DNA of 64,000 nucleotides, taken from the NCBI RefSeq assembly GCF_037975245.1, contig NC_092581.1:1440501-1504500 (forward strand), read 5' to 3'. This DNA is from Apostichopus japonicus. Its lineage: Eukaryota; Echinodermata; Holothuroidea; Aspidochirotida; Stichopodidae. A program made the translations under genes and the position numbers. Positions 1 through 11,244 of this stretch are shown one piece after another. The notes below the pieces were generated by a model. It made no database searches. It was not told where the DNA came from and was given only the letters and a program-made list of their open reading frames with translations. Every line of letters starts with the position of its first letter. The first letter of the stretch is position 1.

Positions 1-67
1 ATATGCAGTTTGTAAGATTAAAAAAGTTTGATGTTTACAGTGAAAAGTTTATCCGGTATCGCATAGC

Positions 68-387
68 AAACTGCTATGCAAAATGGACAAACTGCTATGT
101 AAAATGGGCAAACTGCTATGTAAAATGGGCAAACTGCTATGCAAAATGGGTAAACTGCTATGTAAAATGGACAAACTGTTATGTAAAATGGGCAAACTGC
201 TATGTAAAATGGGCAAACTGCTATGTATAATGGGCAAACTGTTATGTAAAATGGGCAAACTGCTATGTAAAATGGGCAAACTGCTATGTAAAATGGGCAA
301 ACTGCTATGTAAAATGGGCAAACTGCTATGCAAAATGGGCAAACTGCTATGCAAAATGGGCAAACTGCTATGCAAAATGGGCAAACT
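68..387. repeat. 21-bp VNTR, 15 copies
   Basis: Fifteen consecutive 21-bp units of the form AAACTGCTATGTAAAATGGGC run from 68 to 382, with a partial sixteenth unit to about 387. Units differ only at a few positions (C/T in CTATGC versus CTATGT, GGAC/GGGC/GGGT endings, one TATAAT). Because 21 is divisible by three, all six frames stay open: one frame reads as a repeating MGKLLCK heptapeptide and the opposite strand as AVCPFYI. These open frames are a consequence of the period. There is no conserved domain and no splice or promoter context to suggest a protein. Confidence 0.95.
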
Positions 388-1860
388 ACTTTGCTGTACA
401 AGTGCAAAGACGTGTAGAAGTTTTTACACACCCTATTAACCATACAATCTTGGAGCCTTCAAAAATGTAACAAAGATTTGAACACTAAGTTATCCCCTGG
501 TTTATGACAGTGCAGTTGTTAAGTAGCAATCATTTTTTTTTGTTTTTTTTTTTTTTGAGGGCTTCTTAGTCTGGCCACTGATAGGCACCACATTGCGGCT
601 GGTCACCGTAAAATGAAATTGTGACTATATTTGCATATGGCAAAATGTGGAACACAGTACAACCATCTTTCCTCTCTTCTACTCCCCCTACCCTTCCCCC
701 CCCCCCCCCCCCCCCGTTTCTCCGCAACCTCACTCACCCCTTCATCTCTCAATTATCTAAAAGTAGAAATGAACCTCACCTACTTTACCATATTAAAGTT
801 TTATTGAAGGATATAATGAACGATAAAGTTCAACCGTTTTTCAATGCAGATTGCAAACACTGTACGTGAAGTGGGATTGATGTATGCAAATGTCTTTCTT
901 TCTCAAAAAACATATCTTATAAGACACTCAAAGGTAGATAAAGATAAGTGTGTTTAAAGGTTCAATGAGACCTTTGGTTGGCATTTGAAATATAAAGTAG
1001 TGTGCAAACAGTCTTATGAAAATAGATGTGGGGTTAAACCCATTGTCATAGAATCAAGCCCAATCTTTTGCGTAATAAACAAATAAACTGATATGAAAGA
1101 AGTGGGCATCTTCCAGCACATTGTTTGTTTGAGTGTTATTTGTGTTATTTGATGTGCTGTTCATACTTTGTGGCGCCACACTACGTTATTTTAACTTCGC
1201 ACAAACTTCATCTCCTCGAATGAACTTCACGATAGCTTCCCACTCGATCCTTTTGAACGAAGTTTCCGTCATTTAAAGGTAATGTAAGAATTATCTTAAA
1301 TATGATCTTCTCAATTGTACAGCCTCTGCCCCCCCCCCAGTACATGTAGAAGTAGTGGTCATAGCTCCCCATCCTCTGTACTCCACCACCCCACCCTTCA
1401 ATCCCAGATCAAATTGCAGTGATGCCTATATCTCTAAGACAACATTGGTACTACTGCTCAATAATTCTTTCAACTCTGTTCCGGTACACCTTTGCACCCC
1501 ACCCACCCACTCCGCCACCCCCTCCCCCCTTTCCCGTTTAACTTCCTGGCTCCTCTCAATATGTATTTTTTTCTCTATCTGCTACACAGACCCTGATATT
1601 GCCGTGACAACCATATTCCCATAGACCAATTTTCACGAGAGCCAACATTTTCTGTGAAACTAAAAAGCAATGTGAGGAAAACATGTACCATGCAGGAGAG
1701 GTGTAAACAAAATGGAGAGGATGGACATTCATACTTGACTGAATGAAACAGTTTCTCATCTATTAATTAATTGATCTTATTTATTTATTTATAACGACGA
1801 TAAATTTCCTGTCAAAGTCGAAACCTGAAAGGCCATACAGCTATGAAATAACAACGGCAG
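388..1860. other. Non-coding stretch, no gene seen
   Basis: No gene is supported here. The stretch contains T-rich runs around 531-556, a 20-nt poly-C tract at 696-715 and a 10-nt poly-C tract at 1329-1338. Pyrimidine-rich text around 1370-1560 yields only short low-complexity open frames. Confidence 0.6.
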
Positions 1861-2330
1861 TTCCCATATTGAACTGGCATTGTTGCGTTGGAAAACGACG
1901 TGAATATTCATACGATAGAGAATTCAGAAGGCGGTCACAGTCTTTGGCTCTTGTAGCCGTTCCAGGGGGATGTTTGGTGTCCTCCTACCCTGGGCTTCCT
2001 GCTTCCAGGGGCATCTCCTGACCTACCTTCCTTCTATGGTTTACACATCAGTAATCTTGGTTATGAAGTCAAGCCAAGCGAATGAGAACCCTTTCCATGA
2101 CAGGATTCCAGTTTGCTGAGTTTGACGTCAAGCTTGTTCTGGTTATTCACTTCGCTTCCCAACTTACCTGTTTCCATATTTCTATCGTACTCTACCATTC
2201 AGTTGTAGTCTACAGCTGACGTAGATCCGTCAGATGAAACATTCTTGTTTCTAGGTTGTAGTAAGTTGTAGAGTGTTATGGTAAGGTGGGGACAGGTGAA
2301 GTGTAGTGGCCTGTAAGTGTTCCAGATTGG
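1861..2330. other. Unrecognised complex sequence, possible old retroelement fragment
   Basis: This segment has balanced base composition unlike its AT-rich surroundings, and it reads like degraded coding sequence: one plus-strand frame gives STADVDPSDETFLFLGC after a stop near 2205. I cannot assign it to a family. A Penelope-like element tail is one possibility, because the text around 2212-2245 vaguely resembles the CTGANGA...GAAAC core found at such ends, but the core is imperfect. A perfect CRE octamer lies at 2123-2130. No intact ORF is present. Confidence 0.25.
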
Positions 2331-2647
2331 CCAGTTTTAGAGTATTGCAGTAAATTCAGTGTTTGTTTTAAATTGGTGGTTATGATTGATGGATTATTAA
2401 TTACAGAGATAGGGCTATCACTGGTTAAATCTTATATCTTAGAAGGAACTCTTATAAGGAAATACTTAACGGAATACTGGACAGTTTTTTTCAATGGAAA
2501 AGAGTGATGACATTTATGGCTAGAACAGGATGCAAAACGAGTGGACCTCTGATGTCATATTGCTATAATCAAAAATGTGCAAACCTTTTGTTTTCCCTTC
2601 AAGTTGTAACAAATAACAAAAGCGATTCAAATCACATGTTGGCACTC

Positions 2648-2706
2648 TGATGTCATATTTAGACTTACTCAAGTCTTCAGACTTGTGTTTGAAGAAATTT
2701 TAAAAT
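2648..2706 (+). repeat. Short dispersed repeat, copy 1 of 3
   Basis: This roughly 59-bp segment contains TGATGTCATATTTAGACTT, then CTCAAGTCTTC, then TTGTGTTTGAAGAAAT. It matches segments at about 15028-15090 and 22246-22306 in the same orientation and order. All three copies keep a TGAYGTCAT start, a TCAAGTC middle and a GAAAYATTAAA-like end. It is probably the end of a larger dispersed element; boundaries are uncertain. Confidence 0.6.
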
Positions 2707-2891
2707 AGTAATAGATGTTTAGATTCAAATTTTAAAGAATAAAATTTATGGTTTAATTGTCCACAGTACCAAACTATACCGTCACATTAGGGTATTTCAT
2801 AGATTCTTCCGTTTCTTGCAAAGTCTGTATGTGGAATTGCCCCAAAAGTTCAAGAAGGCAGAATTTTTTTTTGTGTAGTGACACTTTAATG

Positions 2892-3001
2892 GAATATATA
2901 TATATATATATATATATATAGCAGATGGCCCGTGGTTCGAATCCCGGTGGAGGCTGGAAGTTTTTTCACTGTTCTTGATTTTCCAACTCATTACGATTTT
3001 C

Positions 3002-3036
<35 letters not shown>
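2892..3036 (+). mobile_element. 5'-truncated tRNA-derived SINE between TA repeats
   Basis: The segment 2921-3004 contains a perfect box B-like GGTTCGAATCC inside a T-arm (CCCGTGGTTCGAATCCCGG), then GTGGAGGCTGGAAG and a short tail ending CGATTTTCATTTA. It matches the 3' two-thirds of the element on the minus strand at 21303-21428. The D-arm and anticodon part is missing. TA microsatellite flanks both sides (2892-2920 and 3005-3036). In both copies the tail runs directly into a TA repeat, so TA is either the element's 3' tail or its preferred target. Confidence 0.7.
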
Positions 3037-3039
<3 letters not shown>

Positions 3040-3040
<1 letters not shown>

Positions 3041-4506
3041 GGCACAAACCTCGCTAGATAGACTGAAACAGCCACAAGGAATTAAATAAGTTGCCATTCT
3101 TTAAGCATTATATATTTGTGGCAATTATGTGATTTCTAATTTGCATGGAATTTTATCATTTTGTGTCAATTTGGTATTCACTGGGTTTTGTATCGATATC
3201 AACTGAAGGCTGAATAAGTTGAAGTTTATGATAGAGCTATATTTCCTTGTTTCTTCACTTTACAAATTTGAACTTAACAAAGTCTGTCTGTCAAAGTTAA
3301 AAGTCAAGAGGTTTAGGGGAAGGTAGTAGGTGTGGGTGGCTGGGGTGGGTGGGGGGGGGTTGTTGAGAGGGAGGGGTACAGTACGCGAGTTAAGTTCCTC
3401 TGGTTGTGTCGAACAATGTCATGTCATACTAGTGAATCCGTGTGAATATAGGGTCACTTGTCAAGATATTGGTATGAAATTTATGTCCTCACTTTGTTAA
3501 ACACCCTCCAAACTAGAAAGAGGGCTTTCCCTCTCCACTCCCCACCCTCCCCCCCACCCCCCAATTTGCATCTTTGAGCAATCTCATGAGTCTGAACAGG
3601 TTTGTAAATTGTTTATGTTGCACATTTTTTTTTTTCTTTCAGAATGGCAAATAATAAATGGGGAATCTTCTGCAAGGATGTTGCAGTCTTCCTGAAAATA
3701 TTACTTAAAAAGCTGGATATTTATATAAAAAAATAATTCATATCTATTGATTTCAAATCATGAGGAAAGAATACCAGAATAGAGTCTTTAAAACTACTGG
3801 GTTTTGCATTTTTTTCTGTGTTCATTTCTCTCCTCACATCTCTTCACAACTCCAACATAAATATGAAAGAATAATATTTTTTTTAAAAGTGTTTTAATTT
3901 TGCTTTTGGTTTTATCAATTTTAGTTCTGGTATTTTGTTTTTTGACTCAGTTATATTTTTCTTAAAGGTCGTCAGCAGCATTGTTATCAAATGTGGATTT
4001 GTAGAGAGTTTCTAAAGTTTTTTCTTCAAAATTTCACTTAAAATGTTTTGTGGAGGGTTCTGATCCACTAAGATATCCCAAGACATCAAGGATTATTTAA
4101 ATTGGACAAGAGGGGAAATGTAAAGAATGTGTGGTTTGAACATGGTCAACCATTACATGAATGTATGTATATGCTTGCTTTTCACCAGAAGCAGACATGC
4201 CGTGAGTCCGTAAGCAAATTCTAGCAACTTAGTTGCCGGTACTCGTTCTTGTGGGTTTGTACTCCTAATCGGGACAGAATTAAGTACTCGGTCGTCTCAG
4301 GCTTAGAGCCTTGTTATTGTACTCGTAGTTATCATTCCCCTCTCTCCCCCTCCTCTGGCAAAAAGGGCCCTCATTTATTCACCCTCTCCTACCCGGTCAT
4401 TCTGTGTTGCCCTTTCCCCACTTCCTAAATTATCAATCTTGGACCGTGCATAGTCGTCAAAGTTGATAAATAACATTAAAGTTAATCATATCCTAAAAAT
4501 GTGCTA
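3040..4506. other. Non-coding stretch, no gene seen
   Basis: AT-rich sequence without a supportable gene. It has a G-rich patch at 3329-3375 and scattered short homopolymers, and nothing else was recognised. Confidence 0.5.
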
Positions 4507-4588
4507 GAAAGTCAATGTGCTAGAAAGTGAACCAGTAAATGGTCACTGAAAGTCAATGTGCTAGAAAGTCAACCAGTAAATGGTCACT
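4507..4588 (+). repeat. Perfect-length 41-bp tandem duplication
   Basis: The unit begins GAAAGTCAATGTGCTAGAAA and ends AATGGTCACT. It occurs twice back to back (4507-4547 and 4548-4588), differing by one base (AAGTGAACC versus AAGTCAACC). The SINE at 4591 inserted immediately after it. Confidence 0.9.
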
Positions 4589-4590
4589 CA

Positions 4591-4909
4591 AGAGCGTGGT
4601 GGCCAATTGGCTAAGGCGTCGGACTCGTGATCCAAGGATTGCTGGTTCGATTCCTGCCCAGTTCATTACCTTGTGTCCTTGGGCAAGATGCTTTATCTCA
4701 CTAGCCTCTCTCCACCCAGGGGTGAAATGGTTACCTGTGAGGTAACTTGTAATTGGGCGCAGTATATAACTGCTGCCGGCTGGAGGGATTGTCTCTGGGA
4801 CAGGTTATCATTGACCAGGGGTAATATAATGTCTGTAAAGGGCTTTGAGACCTATTGCTGGTATAAAGCGCTATATAAAAAGCAAATATTATTATTATTA
4901 TTATTAAAC
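4591..4909 (+). mobile_element. tRNA-derived SINE with ATT tail and 7-bp target duplication
   Basis: The 5' head is tRNA-like. A box A-like TGGCCAATTGGCTAAGG and the sequence CGGACTCGTGATCC are followed by a perfect box B (GGTTCGATTCC, around 4633). A tRNA-unrelated body follows. The 3' end is AAAGCGCTATATAAAA running into (ATT)n. The 7-bp sequence TCACTCA precedes it (4584-4590) and follows it (4910-4916), fitting a target-site duplication from LINE-mediated insertion. Transcription would be by RNA polymerase III from the internal A and B boxes. SINEs with a GCGCTATATAAA-(ATT)n end are widespread in marine invertebrates. The family name is not assigned. Confidence 0.88.
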
Positions 4910-4916
4910 TCACTCA

Positions 4917-5452
4917 TTCAGACCGTCTGCTGAAAACAGGCTATTGTGTTTGTTTACTTTACTAGGGACAATTTCAACCACAAAAAGTTGCTAGAAGCGT
5001 CCTGATTGTTGGGCCGTGGCTAATCTTTGTAATATTACCTTCAGAATATATCGTACGACTCTAAAAAAAAAAGTCCCTCAATGGCCTTATTTAACCTTCC
5101 TGGATGCCTGGGAGTAATTGAAGCGATTTATGATCTTCACTGAACCAAATTTCTGTGACTATTTCTAGATCTTTTATTACTGGGCTGAATCAAATTTGAA
5201 GGTCAAATTGATGACCTGCTAATTAACTCTTATCAGTGTCTGGAAGAAAAAACTTGAAATAGTCTGAACGTCCAAGAAAATTCCATTTAAAACTTGAAAT
5301 AATATTTTCACCTTAGAAAAAAAAATTGGAGACAAAAAACATGGTGATGATCTCTTCAGCCGACATTTGGGACAATAATTCGAATATATCGGTTTATGGT
5401 TCTTACACGCCACGGTACAATTGCGATCGTGTCGACTGTATGAATATTTCCG
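4917..5452. other. Non-coding stretch, nothing recognised
   Basis: AT-rich sequence with no gene, repeat pair or structured element that I could support. Confidence 0.5.
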
Positions 5453-5908
5453 CACATTTTATTCCGAAGTTTTATTTAATAGAAACAGGATAATCATATT
5501 GTTAGTAACAAGTAGCTTTGAAGCCTGACATAAAAAAAATTATACCAGAAAAAAAATTCATTCCCAACATGGTGAACGTTAGATCCCTCTGTTTTTTTTT
5601 TTGGGGGGGGGGGTTGTATTTTTATATATTATTGCTTTCTGCGTTAAGTGGTGTGAACTTAAGTCATCGTCACATTTTATTCAAAAGTTTTATTGAATAG
5701 ATACAGGATATTCATAATATCAGTAAAATTGCTTTCAAGTCTGACATAAACAGTTTTTCCCCGAAAAAATGTATATTTTCCTAACATGATGCACGTTTGA
5801 CCCCCCCCCCCTTTCTATTTCGAGGGGGGGGGGGAGTTTGTATTTTGATATATTATTGGTTTAGGGGGTTGAGTGGTCGTGTGAACTTAAGTTATCGAAT
5901 AACCGTCA
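5453..5908 (+). repeat. Diverged tandem duplication of a ~220-bp unit
   Basis: Copy 1 (5453-5670) and copy 2 (5671-5908) share landmarks in the same order: CACATTTTATT, AAGTTTTATT.AATAGA, ACAGGATA, CTGACATAAA, AACATG.TG, a poly-G run, TTGTATTTT, ATATATTATTG and GTGTGAACTTAAGT. The copies differ mostly in homopolymer lengths. Copy 1 carries T12-G11 where copy 2 carries C11 followed by G11, so the homopolymer has changed strand composition between copies. No coding potential was seen. Confidence 0.85.
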
Positions 5909-6704
5909 CTTCGGGGTCTGTGAGATTTTTCTCGATGTCTCCCTCATTCATTACCATACAAGGAAATATCGTTCCATTTTTCACAGCAAAAAAAAGGGAA
6001 AACGTATTATTGCGGATTCTGATCAAATAATAACAATCATGAGTTATTATAGGGACAAGCAAGTACACAAATAAGGGTTAGGGAGGGCTCTCAAGAAAAC
6101 ATACAAGGATGCATAATGTTTGCACAACACAGGAAACCGTTCTTCGTAAACAAATAAGAATATCCGATATAGTAATGTGATACACCTCTTGGAGATTTGA
6201 TCTGTTTGCCCATATTACCAGCAAAAGCAACACAACTTGAACTAAAGATCCGGGTTTGATTACACCAGGCACGGCTGGTTATTCATTAAAGCAAGCTATT
6301 TGATCGGTAAAAATTGACAAAAATCAATATAATTTTTTTTTATTTACTCAAAAAATTTTCGTCATTAATTAAGCACAAATACCTTCTTTTTATTTCATCG
6401 GAGGAAGGGTTATGGGAGTGAGTCACTAATTCACGAATTTGACACACTTGGATGTCCCACTGTTCGTAGGGCCCATCTGGTCCAATAATCAGTCCGGTCA
6501 GAAGCAAGTTATGTTGCCAATTTAACCTACTATTCAGTTGTGGGAGATTTCTTTATCACAGTTAAAATTCGAAACTAGGTTAAAAAAAAGGAGAATATTT
6601 CCAAAATGCCATTTCACCTAAAAATTGATAACAGATATTTTCGCGCAAGTAAAATGTGTATTATAACAAATATATAGGCCTTATCAGTACCGGCCCCTAA
6701 GTTA

Positions 6705-6736
<32 letters not shown>

Positions 6737-7186
6737 GTGAAGTTTTACAAGAACCTTTCTTAAATTTTCACTAGACAGTTGACGAGTGGTGAGAATCATA
6801 CAAATAAATCAGATTTTTGTTATTGCAGTGAGTGACTTTAAATGCCTCAAGGGGGTGTCTGCACATGGTTGTTGACGCTGAAGGGCTATTGTTATCCTGA
6901 TTTATCTGGGGCCAAGACTAATAACCTGTAAAAAAAATGGGGCTGAAATGCTTTCCTTCATCGTTAAACAGCTTCCTGTATTCGTCAAGTTGTTAATCTA
7001 GTGTTAATTATAAAGTTACTGAATAATGACGGGAGTGTGTGTAATAAAAAGTTTCGCACTGATCCAATGATATGCAATGACTCCAAATACAAAAACGTGA
7101 AGTAATCAGTGGTCGTCTGCCATGGCCTAAACGTATATAACAGTTAACTCACAATTTCAAACTGACGTACGCCCGCAGGGGCTGAA
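5909..7186. other. Non-coding stretch with a 29-nt poly-T run
   Basis: No gene is supported. A 29-nt uninterrupted T run lies at 6708-6736. It could be the A-tail of a minus-strand retroposon, but no recognisable body is attached. Confidence 0.5.
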
Positions 7187-8105
7187 CAGAGGCGTAGCAA
7201 TGGGCGGTGACGGCGATCCATTGAAGCAGGGCCCCCAATGTATCAATGTATAGGGGGGCGTCAATCCGTTTTTCAAGATTGGAGGGCCAGAGTTACCAAT
7301 AGAAGCCCTCCATGAATGCAAATGCAATTTATGGGAAACATACCCAAATTCAAGGGCGTAGGAACCGGGGGGCTGGGAGCACCAAATTGCATCTAAGGCC
7401 AGGTGAAAATACAAAATTAAGTTTATAAAATGGAGTGGGTGTTGAAGTGTGCTATATTGCACCAAATTGCATCTGAGGCCACCTGGAAATGCAAAAAATT
7501 CCAAAGGGGAGGGGGACACCCCTCCCCTTAGACCCCTCCCCCAGGCCGGCCATCAGTCTTCAGCCCCCCACTCAAAAGTTCCTACGCCACTGCCCAAATT
7601 GGCTGTAAATTGTACCTCCTTCAACACCCCCCCCCCCACCCTTCCTTCCCCATACCTGTGTTTCTAGGAAGCAAATTATTTCAGTGGCTCGGGGAACTAT
7701 TAAAGAGTGAGGTACGGGCAGAAACATGTGGCTAGTTTTGGGGATCTTCCAAAGAAGAATTTAATTTTGTAGATGTGACTCTGTGCCAAATGGGACAGAA
7801 AAATGTTAACATTTTACCTCAAGAGTTAGACGATTTTATATCAGCTTAAGTAGCTCGATTCCTCAAAGTTTCGACTGCTTTCTCGCGGGAAGTTCAACTT
7901 TTTATATTCGAAAACATTTAATGTAATTTATTTTGTGTCACAAAATTTCATCCTCCTTTGGTACAAAAACAAAACTTTCAAAAATCCAGCACTTTTTTAT
8001 CATTAATGATTTTGTATCACGTGCAGGTTAGATAAAGCAATGGTGAACCCCCCCCCCCCCCCCAATTCTCATTCTTGAACCGAGACCCATATAGCTACGC
8101 CATTG
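7187..8105. mobile_element. Possible hAT-like element enclosing a second one
   Basis: The left end reads CAGAGGCGTAGCAATGGG. The reverse complement of the right end reads CAATGGCGTAGCTATATGGG. These share the hAT-style CA..GGCGTAGC terminus and an ATGGG a few bases inside. The candidate 8-bp flanks (GGGCTGAA and GCACTAAG) match at only four positions, so the pairing is not proven by a target duplication. The body is non-coding, holds a 16-nt poly-C at 8048-8063, and contains the better supported MITE at 7351-7592. The two ends may belong to different insertions. Confidence 0.4.
7351..7592. mobile_element. hAT-type MITE with perfect 8-bp target duplication
   Basis: The 242-bp element starts CAAGGGCGTAGGAAC and ends with the inverted version GTTCCTACGCCACTG, giving terminal inverted repeats of CA..GGCGTAGGAAC. 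It is flanked by identical octamers CCCAAATT at 7343-7350 and 7593-7600. An 8-bp duplication with CA...TG ends is the signature of the hAT superfamily. There is no transposase, so it is non-autonomous. Internally it holds two near copies of CACCAAATTGCATCT.AGGCC (about 7380 and 7461), a direct duplication within the element. Confidence 0.88.
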
Positions 8106-8386
8106 GCACTAAGATATTTGTTGCCAAGAGTGTCCAGGATTAATTTGAAGAGGCCAAATTGATTAAGAAAACTTTCGAAAATGTTAACTGTTTTAAAACA
8201 GTCACGGCCAATACTGATGACCTATCAATACATAGGCTATTCCGTTACTATCGACTTAATCGTTATCACAAGAAAATCAAGATTAAGTTACAAGTATCGC
8301 TAAACAATGCAGAGAGTTTGTCGGGATCTCCTCCTCTGCTAAGCATATCACTTTAAAGGCTACATAGTACTTTTTAAACAAGGTTC

Positions 8387-8425
8387 AACCATGGAGCTAT
8401 AAACCTGCTTTATAGCTCCATGGTT
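8387..8425. repeat. 17-bp perfect-stem foldback hairpin
   Basis: AACCATGGAGCTATAAA (8387-8403) is followed by the 5-base loop CCTGC and its exact reverse complement (8409-8425). It resembles the other short foldbacks in this window (26737, 27395) and probably marks a relic foldback element rather than a terminator. Confidence 0.9.
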
Positions 8426-9994
8426 CAACACAGCACAATATCCTTTCCAACAAAGACAAGCAGAATGATATTTTATCTTGTCTTTTCTGTTCCTTTTACG
8501 GCGAAAACCGTACTATTTTGACCTTTAGAAAAATAGTGACAAAATCAACAACTTGAAGATTGACAAGGGGAGGAAAAGGGGGCGTATACAGGCCTGGCTA
8601 GAAAAGGTGCGAAGGGGACCTACCGCTCCGGGGCTCAGTGTCCAATAGAGGGCACGGAGAAGTATGAAGTATAAAGAGTAATGTTTTCTTATTTTCATAA
8701 TATTCTAAATCAGTCGCCGTGTAATCTTGAATTTATTGTTATTTATTAGCACAACCTCCCGTTTAGAGATACTTTTATACACCTAAATTATTATAGACTA
8801 CATTTGCCTTAGATGTACTATTTGACTTCTAAATTTTCCTCTTTTTATTTTTGGGGAGAACTGCAACACCCTCCCCCTTCCAGCTGCGTTATTACGATGG
8901 TATGTACAACTCTTCCATTACAATGACGTCACTTGACACCTTTTTTTTTTCCTTTGACGGACGACCTTTCAGTTCATATCGATTCCATCGTTGACTCCTA
9001 TTGCAGCTGTTGCACTTCCACCGACAACTTTACTGGCAAACTAATATAGCCCTAAATCCTGATGTTAACGGTAAAAAAAGGGGTTGTTAGAATAACAGTA
9101 TAGATAAGTTGCAATGAGGGGAAATTCCCTTCCTTTAGTGCCTTATTAGGTAAGGTATTTTAATAATAAAACATCGGGGCTTATCTTTCAATCAATTCAG
9201 GGAAAAGTAAATGGTTATCGATAGAGAGATCAATTTGTGCGATAACGAACAGGGCTACAAATAAGCTTTCAGCTTTTGTTTTCTTATTCTTTTTTTTGCG
9301 TGTTTGCTGCGTGGCACGCACCTTATTACTTATTTAATGTTTTTTTTTTCCGGTTTGTGTGTGATAAACCAAAAAGATCAGACAAACAGTTTCTGAAGTT
9401 AAAACAAGTCAGTAAACTAGGAAGTTTAATACATAAATGACAAGTTCAACCTTTCACTCCGACCCAAGTAGTTAAATCAATGCTCACAACATACGCATAT
9501 ATACGCAAAGGGGTCACATCAAAAAGGGAAGAAATTGCAGTGTACTATATCCATTGAAAACCTAGACCCTGTTTGAGTCTACTTCGCGACCTTGTGTCAT
9601 ATGGTGGGAACTTATCGCGGCTCCTTCCCTTTGTAATTATGGGCAATTGAGACGGTGAGAGACATGCGCAAGGCTGGTGAAAACACGAAAAACATAACCT
9701 GATGTTTATGGCACAACTCTTGTTGTTGTTGTTGTTGGGGTGTTTTAATTTCTTGGGGTGGGGTGGGATGGGGTGGGGGTAATATGTATAGGTACTGCAC
9801 TGGGTGTCAAGCGGGTTTAAATGTTAAATTTGTACGGTCCTTTATATTCACTCCCATTTATCTTGAGGTGTAAATATGGGGCAAGATTAATTTGCATGTG
9901 AACCTTTGGATTTTAGGTAAGTTGTTATTACGTGTGGTTGGTTACCGTACATTTTTTAATGACGTTTTAGACAGGAAAATAATCGTTGAAATCA
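8426..9994. other. Non-coding stretch, no gene seen
   Basis: No gene is supported. It contains a perfect CRE octamer at 8924-8931, a (TTG)n microsatellite at about 9719-9738 and a G-rich run of five G3-G5 blocks at 9756-9780 capable of forming a G-quadruplex. Confidence 0.5.
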
Positions 9995-10070
9995 AACAAT
10001 GACATTCGTATCACCCGCCGAAGTATCAGGCGCGTATCCAGGATTTTCTAACCCGGGGGGCGCGAAGTAA

Positions 10071-10120
10071 TATCTAAGCGGAGCGCCACCATCGGTTGGC
10101 GCGGAGCGTACAAGAAAATT
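10071..10120 (+). repeat. Subterminal GC hairpin core, copy 1
   Basis: GCGGAGCG (10078-10085) and GCGGAGCG (10101-10108) flank a hairpin formed by GCGCCA and TGGCGC with loop CCATCGGT. The same core occurs at 11296-11340, 53113-53160 and 53452-53500. In the elements with a defined left terminus it lies about 45-75 bp inside that end. Confidence 0.9.
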
Positions 10121-10702
10121 TCTGGTTTTGATACCCACCAGATCACCGGAAATGGCACTTATCGGGCTTGAAAATGACCAACCAGATGTACACTTTTGCC
10201 TGATAACCAAGTATTTCCCAAAAGTTTTTTTTCCATCCATAACCTTTTTGAAGATTGTCACCAGTCACACACAATGTTCGACCTCATTGCATGTCCTATG
10301 GATCATTGCTTTTGTAGGTGGTTCTATGTCACGGCCCACAATATCCGAAAGCCCCACTTTCAAGGTTTTAAGCCCATTATTTGTTGAGAATTTGAAAATT
10401 CACATTTCTCGTGAATAAAATCACTTGAAAACATACCCATAATGTTGCACAAAATTCAATCTATGGACAACCAATATAGAAAAACCTCCTTCAACCCGTA
10501 ACAGACAGGTCAAAATTGCACGAGTAGAGGAAAGTATGATGAAGAATGTTGGTGAGGAAATTTTCGAAACTTCAGACACAGTTAATTTATTGGTGTACAA
10601 ATATTAAAACCTCTTAAAATGGCTATTATAAAACTTGGTTGAAGGAAAGGAAAAATAGCAGATATTTCCGTTATCAGGTATATCGAAACCGAACACTACA
10701 CA

Positions 10703-11144
10703 CATAGGCGTAGGTCCCGTAGGAGGCGGGGGCTGCAGCCCCACCCCCCCCCCCGCAACCAAATTTTCCCCACTTTTTCGGGCACCTACTGAAAGAAAAA
10801 TAAATAGCAATGAATAGCTTAAAAATGATCTCCTTGGTAATTAAAATAAAGGTCTAAGCTTGGCCGACATTACTACTGTAAAAGAGAGATTTGACATAAA
10901 TGGATCTGTATGCTTTTTCTCCATCTACATAAGACATTTCGTTGTTTACATTAGCATCCGGCGGTATAATGTGCAACTTTCACGGACCGTAAGGTACACT
11001 ATGCCATGCAATGTAATGACTGATGCTTGCTTATATGATATTGGCATCGGTATGTTGAACGCGCGCTTCGCGCGAAAAATTTGGGCTTTTTTTTTCGGGC
11101 AAGTCATTACAGCCCCCAAATCCAATTGGGCTCCTACGCCTTTG
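10703..11144. mobile_element. hAT-type MITE nested in a larger element
   Basis: The 442-bp element begins CATAGGCGTAGG and ends CCTACGCCTTTG, giving CA..GGCGTAGG inverted ends. The octamer ACTACACA is present at 10695-10702 and 11145-11152, a perfect 8-bp duplication. Just inside both ends is a GGGGGCTG motif. The termini match those of the 7351-7592 MITE, so the two are related. The body is non-coding and includes the palindrome-rich GCGCGCTTCGCGCG at about 11060. Confidence 0.88.
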
Positions 11145-11244
11145 ACTACACACATAGACAGTTTTTGAGGCTGTTCATCGTGGAACATGCATGCATTGCT
11201 CACTGATATGATGTTATATATGCTCTTTGCTTTACAAATTCGAA

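Noticed and set aside
18-443. Long open frames on both strands across the 21-bp VNTR
   Set aside because: They result from a repeat period divisible by three. No domain, splice or promoter context supports a protein. It is also not a CRISPR array: the units are contiguous with no unique spacers, and the genome is eukaryotic.
2206-2250. Hammerhead ribozyme-like core (CTGACGT...GATGAAAC) as in Penelope-like elements
   Set aside because: The CUGANGA core has a T at the last position, helix II is only three bases if shifted, and helix I arms do not pair convincingly. It is kept only as a weak hint of an old retroelement.
6708-6736. 29-nt T run as the A-tail of a processed pseudogene
   Set aside because: No gene-like sequence is attached upstream on the minus strand and no target duplication was found.
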